Source: Rhyacichthys aspro (taxonomy: Eukaryota; Chordata; Actinopteri; Gobiiformes; Rhyacichthyidae). Taken from it: 64,000 nt of DNA. A model generated the notes under the pieces. That model searched no databases. It was not told the DNA's origin and saw nothing but the letters and a program-made list of their open reading frames with translations. Shown here piece after piece: positions 58,280 to 64,000 of this stretch. The stretch's first letter is position 1. Every line of letters begins with the position of its first letter. Location: positions 15,448,326-15,512,325 of the forward strand of contig CM072156.1 of assembly GCA_036850595.1 (NCBI GenBank), in the 5' to 3' direction. The translations under genes and the position numbers were made by a program.

Positions 58280-59683
58280 CATTCGCACAAGCTGAGTGTG
58301 TTATATATGTTCACGTACAATGGTGAGTGTGTCATTAATAGGCCGGACTTCAGAGAAAAGGTAGAAATCCTCCAGATGTTCTGCAGCTGGATGGATCTGG
58401 TAGTGAAGATCTACACAGCATCTGTCACGGCTGAACATTTCTAATCTGTCCCGAACATTAGGCAGAGAGCACTAAAAACCCATCACTGGCTGCATGTGCG
58501 GCTCCATTCTCACCACAGGCCCTGCATTTTAACTTGAAAAAACACAGCAAAAAAGTCATATTAGTAACAATTTAACAGCAAGGATGCCACTTTAACCACA
58601 GCATTCTGCTACGAGCTCTAAAAGCCTTGACTTATATCAAAATATAGCTTGTAAACTAAAGAAAAACAGAGGCTTGAAAGCAAACAGGGGTTATGAGGGG
58701 AGAGAGCCCGAGGCTATAGAAGAGGCTTTGAACTCAAAGGTCCAGCACAGCTTAGTGAGGTCAAGATCTCTCACACAAACAAAACAATGATCAAGATTTT
58801 AAATTATGATTGTTAACAAAAATTCACCCAGAAATATGCTTGAGTTAATATGGCTATTTTCGAATCCAGAATTAAAACAACAACAAAAAACCACTACATT
58901 TGCGTGTACAAAATGTACCGACTGGCTTCACTATTGTGTTTGGCTGATATTTTCAGTTTTTGGGAAGCATTCCAAGGTGACCTTGATCTATGGAGATATT
59001 TGGCTCCCTGGGTTCATGTGCCTAGTTACCAGGCAAAACACATGCCCCGTGAACTGACCCTGTCCTCTCTGAGAGGTTTGAAAGGAAAAGAAAACCAATC
59101 CTCTGGGGAACGCTTTGACTAACAAGAAAACTGCTGGCCCAAATCTCTCAGAAGTGCTGTGTTTTCCCACTGGACCACTTTCAGCTTAATAAACATCTTA
59201 ACTAGCCAGAGATCCCACGGGAGCTGCTGGGAAATCCTCTGGGCAGCCAGAACTCAGGAGCTGGCCCTTTATTGCATCCAGGTGGCTGTTAAAAATGCTG
59301 GCCAGCCATAAATGTCCAATAAAATGCAAGTGGCACCTACAGGGGTGGACAGGGTCAGTGCACCTGTCTGTAGACGAAAGCTCTGCTCTCTCTCCTGAGG
59401 CTGACCAGTCTGAGATCCTGTTCTTTGGTGCCACAGCAGTGCCAGCCATATGGCAGGCCACAGCTGAACTCACCTAAGACCATCTTCAGTCAGACCGTTT
59501 AGTTTTAGACTGCTATTATCATAGACAATGACAATGTAGAGTTATTAAATTAATCATAAAACTACTATCACAAATTATCGCAATTGTGTTCAATCATTTA
59601 TCTGAAATATTTAGAAATGCTTGTTGTTTATTTTATATGCTCCACACAGTGGTTTAATCTGAGAGGAAAACTGAACTGAAAAC

Positions 59684-59705
59684 TTTTTTTTTTTTTTTTT
59701 TTTTT
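59684..59705. repeat. poly(T) tract
   Basis: Twenty-two consecutive T in the upstream flank. Confidence 0.95.
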
Positions 59706-62700
59706 ACACATTTCAGTCCAAATTAAATCAAAATAAAATAAAAAAAAACAACTAAATCCTAATTCAAATTAAATATAAGATATTTTAAAACTCTGATTAT
59801 ATAATTCTGAGTTTTCAGAAACTAAAAATCGTAGAAGTCCAATGTAATGAGCTGATGTTTGTTTATGGCCCCTTCACACACAAGTGACCGGTGGCAGCAG
59901 CCTCCCTTCATCTGCCCAGTCTGCTCTGGGTCCAAAGGGAGGGCTAATTGTCCCGCAGGTTGAGGAAGGACCTGGACGGTGTATTGGGCCTTTGATCTCA
60001 CATGAAAGGAGTTAATTGATTTCTGTGTTAGGGGCAGCCTTGAGGTGGGGAAGGGGCAAAAAAGATGCTTGCTGGTCATTTCACAACATGTGCCAAAATA
60101 TCTAAAAGAGAAAAAGAACGGGAGTGGATGAAGAGAGAGATCACCTCACACCCGCCTCCATCCTTGCTCAGTTACAATAATTTGACTCACATGGGCCGCC
60201 ACATGGGGGAGGAGGGGATCCCTGCTCAGGGAGATCACTCATCTTACCTCAAGCTGAGGTATGGAGGGGTAGATTTGATGTGCTGCTCCCCACAGTGTGC
60301 AGCCCAGGGGTTTGTTAAAGGAGCGCTCCACAGAAGACCACACTGCTTCCTGTGAGAGTCACTGGGACAAAGAAACAGACAGAGGTGGATAGAGCAACCA
60401 GAATCTATACTCATGTAGAAATAAAATGGGTAAAGTACTGAGTTACTCTTGATTAATTGCAAAAATAAGTTAAACACCAAAGACATAAAACAAGTTCTCT
60501 AACTAAAAAAAATGTAAACATATTAAAAATGCATAACATAGCAAAACGTACACGGGTTTGATTGAGCTACTGAAGCAAAAAAAGAAATAGTATTTAAACA
60601 AAATGAATGGGTAGAGCTCCTTTCTAACTATGTCATGTTCTCCAATATATATTCTTACAGTTTTTATTACATATAAGCTTTACTACCAGAAATACACTGG
60701 CAGGCACTTTGTTCATGTTTCCTGTATCCTACCTACCATTAGCTGTAGTTAAATCTCCCAGAAAACATGTCTGCCCATGTGATTTGCTGTTCACCTGCCT
60801 GGAAGTCTGTTCTACACAGGCCCAGCTCCGGTATGCATTGACAGGCCTCCTAGCTTCACTTTTTCACCTCACTGTGTCTCTGGTCACCCCAGCTCAGGGG
60901 AAGCAGGGCTGTCAGAGGGAGAGTGGCAGGCTAAGCCCGTCTTAACACAGCACCTCAAACCACCTCATAAATACAGGCTTCCTTTTCCAATTTCCAAGCA
61001 GTCCATCCACCTCTGTCTACATGCTTCCACACCGCTCCATGTCATGTGCTGGGGTGTGAGTTTAAAAATGACCACGGGACATCTGGCGGACTCTCTGAGG
61101 GTGGGGCTTTGATCTGTGCCTCTGCTCTGCAGTTCAACTTGACTTAGGAGGGCCAAATCATCCACAACACAGCGGCGAGGTGCATTAAGTGGGCCTGAGA
61201 GATTGGATGAGATAGCAAGGGAGTTTAAAAGATGCCTTAAAACATGTCTGCCATATGTCAAATTCTTAAACACACACCAGACCGCCCCAAACCAGTCCTT
61301 CAGCACTTCAACCGCTCTGTAGCTTACACAGCACATGCACCAGAATGCTGTTTCTATTTTCATTTTTACCATATCAAAAAACAAACACCAAGAACTTGAC
61401 GCTTTTTGATTTCAAAAGCAAATAAAAATACTAAATTGGAAACTAGAATATTTTTCTGCAACGCTACACTCACACATCATAAGCAGTAGAGATAGTATTC
61501 TTTTTAGTTTTAAGAGTAAATACTTGATTAAACACTACCATACATTATCATTGTCTTGCATGGTCCCGTGACAACATGGATCCAGTACATAAGCCATACA
61601 GTACATACACTTTGTGCACAGCAGGGGGGAACGCTGTCACAGCCTGTCACTGCGCTGGAGGGCAGCACTGATGTGAGTGTCACCTTCATGTAGGAGTGTG
61701 AAAGCTGGTCCCTCTGCAGAGATTCCTCAGACCGTCGCTCTGATCCCAGCAGCAGAACAGAAGAGTAGATGCAAACGCTGCTCGCTCACACAGGACTTGT
61801 CATGTGCTGTACGCTCCACTAAACACCTGCGAAGAACAGAAGGAATTTAGGCAACAAAAATCTGCGCTGTAAGCAGAATCTAGGAGTTCAAAAAGTTAGT
61901 GGCATGAGAATTAACAACAAGGACATTAATGAGTTTCTCAAGTGTGGAGAAAGTTGTGTTCTGGTGTTCAAGTGTCATTTAACAAACAAGAATTGGCAGT
62001 GTAGCAGTTTAATTGTTATATTAAATACTGCATTTAGCATGTTTTAGGTATACAGAATATGTGTTTATTGAGAATATGTCTACATGTTTTGGAAGGTACA
62101 TTACTGATTTAACTGAGGGCTGTTTGTTGATTTGAGAGGCAGTGCTGGCTTGGTGGTGCAGTCGCAAAGCTACTCATGATGAAGTTTGTGATGGAAAGGT
62201 GCCTCTTCTGTTCTTGTGTACTCGGTGCTGCATCAAAACAAAAGCAAACATTTTTAGTAATTTATATTTAGTTTCAGCATATTAATTAAGTGTTTAAAAA
62301 TAATTAAAAAATAATAATTTTACCTGTGTAAGCCGTCAAAAAAGTCACAATCCAAGATGGCAAAGTAGGAATTCTTTAAAGACTTTAATTGTAAAAACTG
62401 AACAATTATAAAACCACCATGATGTATATTTTTTACATAACTATTACATATATTTTCAGAATTACATTTTAGTTCTTTATTTATAATTCTGCTGCTCAAA
62501 CACTGTAGAAATCTATGGTGCCACTCATTGTACGTCCCACACAGTTTGATGTCAAAGGGCAATGCTCCACTCGGTGCTGAAGTTGTATTGAAACTGCACG
62601 AGAAAGAGAAAAGACAAAACAGACACGTTCATTAAAAATTCTGCTGCCAGCAAAACAAAGTCTGTTGAATTTATTAAAAAGACAGTTAAGATATATTTAT

Positions 62701-64000
62701 ATATAGTTATTTATATATATATTATTATTAGAATTTGCCTGGCTGAGGGGACAGGGCCTTGATCAAAATGGTCAAGAGTGAGACAAAAGGGAAATATGAA
62801 TAAACACTGCCCTCTTGTGGTTTCTCATGAGCATGGCTATTTTAAAGGCATGGTCAAGTTAGTAAAGATGTTAATTGAAACAGAACTGAATGTTTTATAC
62901 ATAAACACATAACTTTATTTTCACATGAATTTCAGTTTTAAGCAAAAATTGTTGTAATGCATTTCTAACTGACAAGATAACCATTATTAAAAGACAATGT
63001 ATTAAATAAATAAATAGTTTTTCACAATACCAGACATGCTTTGTGCAAGGTCTGCTGATTTATTTATTTTTTTAAGCACAATAGCTTATTTGTATTTAAT
63101 AATTTAGGGCTAAATTGAAATTGAATGTAAGCAACAACACATTATACAAACTGTAAATACAGTTACATGGAAGGATCAATAAGCACAAGAAGGAAAAAAC
63201 CAACCTGTGCCATACAGTTGTATTACTGCAGCACAGCACTAGGTGATGCTATATGATCACAGAAATAAGTTTCTGTAGCTCTAACAGAAGTCACTGAGAC
63301 ACAATGGCTAAAAGTGGGTTCCCTCTATTCAAATACCACTGAGCCTGATTTTCATCGACTTTAGCTGCAACTTACCCAAAAGCTGTCACTTATCACAAGC
63401 CTGTTAGTTGTGTGAAAATTTCAGCCCCCTACCACACAAAAAGCGGTCTCAACATCTGGTACGGTAAATAAATAATCCAGTGTGTACGTGTGTATGTGCG
63501 CGGATGATGGATGGGGGAATGGGGTGTTATCAGGGAGAGCATGTATCAATGTCTGCCAGTTTTACACACAGGCTGACAGGACAGTGACACACTAGAACAT
63601 GGGCGGCAGTCACCCAGACGAGCCCAGCTTCATTTCCTGTCCCTGCTCCACTGCCAAAAATATGTGACATGTTGTCTTCATTAATTCCACCTCTATTTGG
63701 AGCTCTCCCTCTCACACCTCTCACATTGCCCTGTACACTACTGTCCCTCCATACGTTCACTGGGAAACACAAGCATCCTAAGGCAGAAAGACATGCACAA
63801 AGATAACTCACTGAAAAAGCTGGAAAGCCATCACACATAGGTGCTAATGAAAATCTTGTCATGTGTGCATACACACTTCTCTCCACCCTAGCACTCCCTC
63901 TGAAAATCATTAGCCAGCCGCCAACAACATTTTTCTGCAGAGCAAACTACATAAAGATGTCACTTTAAATCGCTTACTAATTAACACTTAAAAAGACACA

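Larger units (their letters stand above)
52801..64000. other. upstream flank of lmx1b, no gene recognised
   Basis: No coding exon was recognised. In mammals the upstream neighbour of LMX1B is MVB12B; I looked for its C-terminal coding motifs and did not see them, so the neighbour, if present, lies beyond the window. The stretch contains trinucleotide repeats near the gene, one perfect and two near-perfect CTCF-like cores, a GT microsatellite and two long poly(T) tracts. The GC-richer block 59180-60360 stands out from its AT-rich flanks. Confidence 0.6.

Noticed and set aside
60965..61384. 139-codon minus-strand frame, with a plus-strand stretch (FKRCLKTCLP) resembling the tail of fish LINE ORF2 proteins
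   Set aside because: The plus reading is interrupted by stops and the resemblance is about ten residues; no reverse transcriptase motifs were found nearby. An ancient LINE remnant is possible but not supportable.
11828..62289. TTAATTAA octamers at 11828, 24821, 47969, 51318 and 62282
   Set aside because: About four are expected by chance at this AT content, so the window as a whole is not enriched; only local pairs were kept.
63530..63910. 126-codon minus-strand open frame at the right end
   Set aside because: No recognisable domain, no splice model and a mixed low-complexity peptide; most likely chance.

Overview
The window is vertebrate nuclear DNA, most likely from a ray-finned (teleost) fish. 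The evidence is a spliced multi-exon gene with GT-AG introns, AT-rich intergenic DNA with CA/GT microsatellites and long poly(A)/poly(T) tracts, and a protein that reads as a fish-type LMX1B. No prokaryotic gene organisation, rRNA, tRNA, CRISPR array or intact transposon was seen.

One gene is clearly supported: the LIM-homeodomain transcription factor lmx1b, on the minus strand. Its eight coding exons run from the start codon at 52138 to the stop at 14402. I rebuilt the model exon by exon. All seven introns have canonical borders and compatible phases, and the exons sum to exactly 1200 nt (399 codons plus stop). The protein has two LIM zinc-binding domains, an acidic/basic linker, a homeodomain, a glutamine-rich segment and the conserved LMX1 C-terminus. 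It is either the lmx1ba or the lmx1bb copy from the fish genome duplication; the sequence alone did not let me decide.

Layout from left to right: 1-13395 is the downstream flank of lmx1b, with no recognisable gene apart from one doubtful proline/glutamine-rich reading frame near 3.7-4.0 kb. 13396-14401 is the probable 3' UTR, 14402-19470 holds exons 8 to 3, and 19471-51501 is intron 2 (32 kb, about 85% of the gene). 51502-52138 holds exons 2 and 1, about 52139-52800 is the 5' UTR and a TATA-less promoter with CCAAT boxes, and 52800-64000 is the upstream flank without a recognisable gene.

The gene-poor surroundings and the very large intron 2 fit a developmental regulator embedded in its own cis-regulatory landscape. 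I found no new multi-gene system. The points most worth checking are small: a perfect 15-bp inverted repeat carrying divergent TATA boxes in intron 2, a GC-rich hairpin just after the exon 3 splice donor, a near-palindrome of two RUNX-type motifs in intron 7, an in-frame 60-bp tandem duplication in intron 2, paired GTCACGTGA sites downstream, CTCF-like cores upstream, and an in-frame extra start codon ahead of the conserved one.
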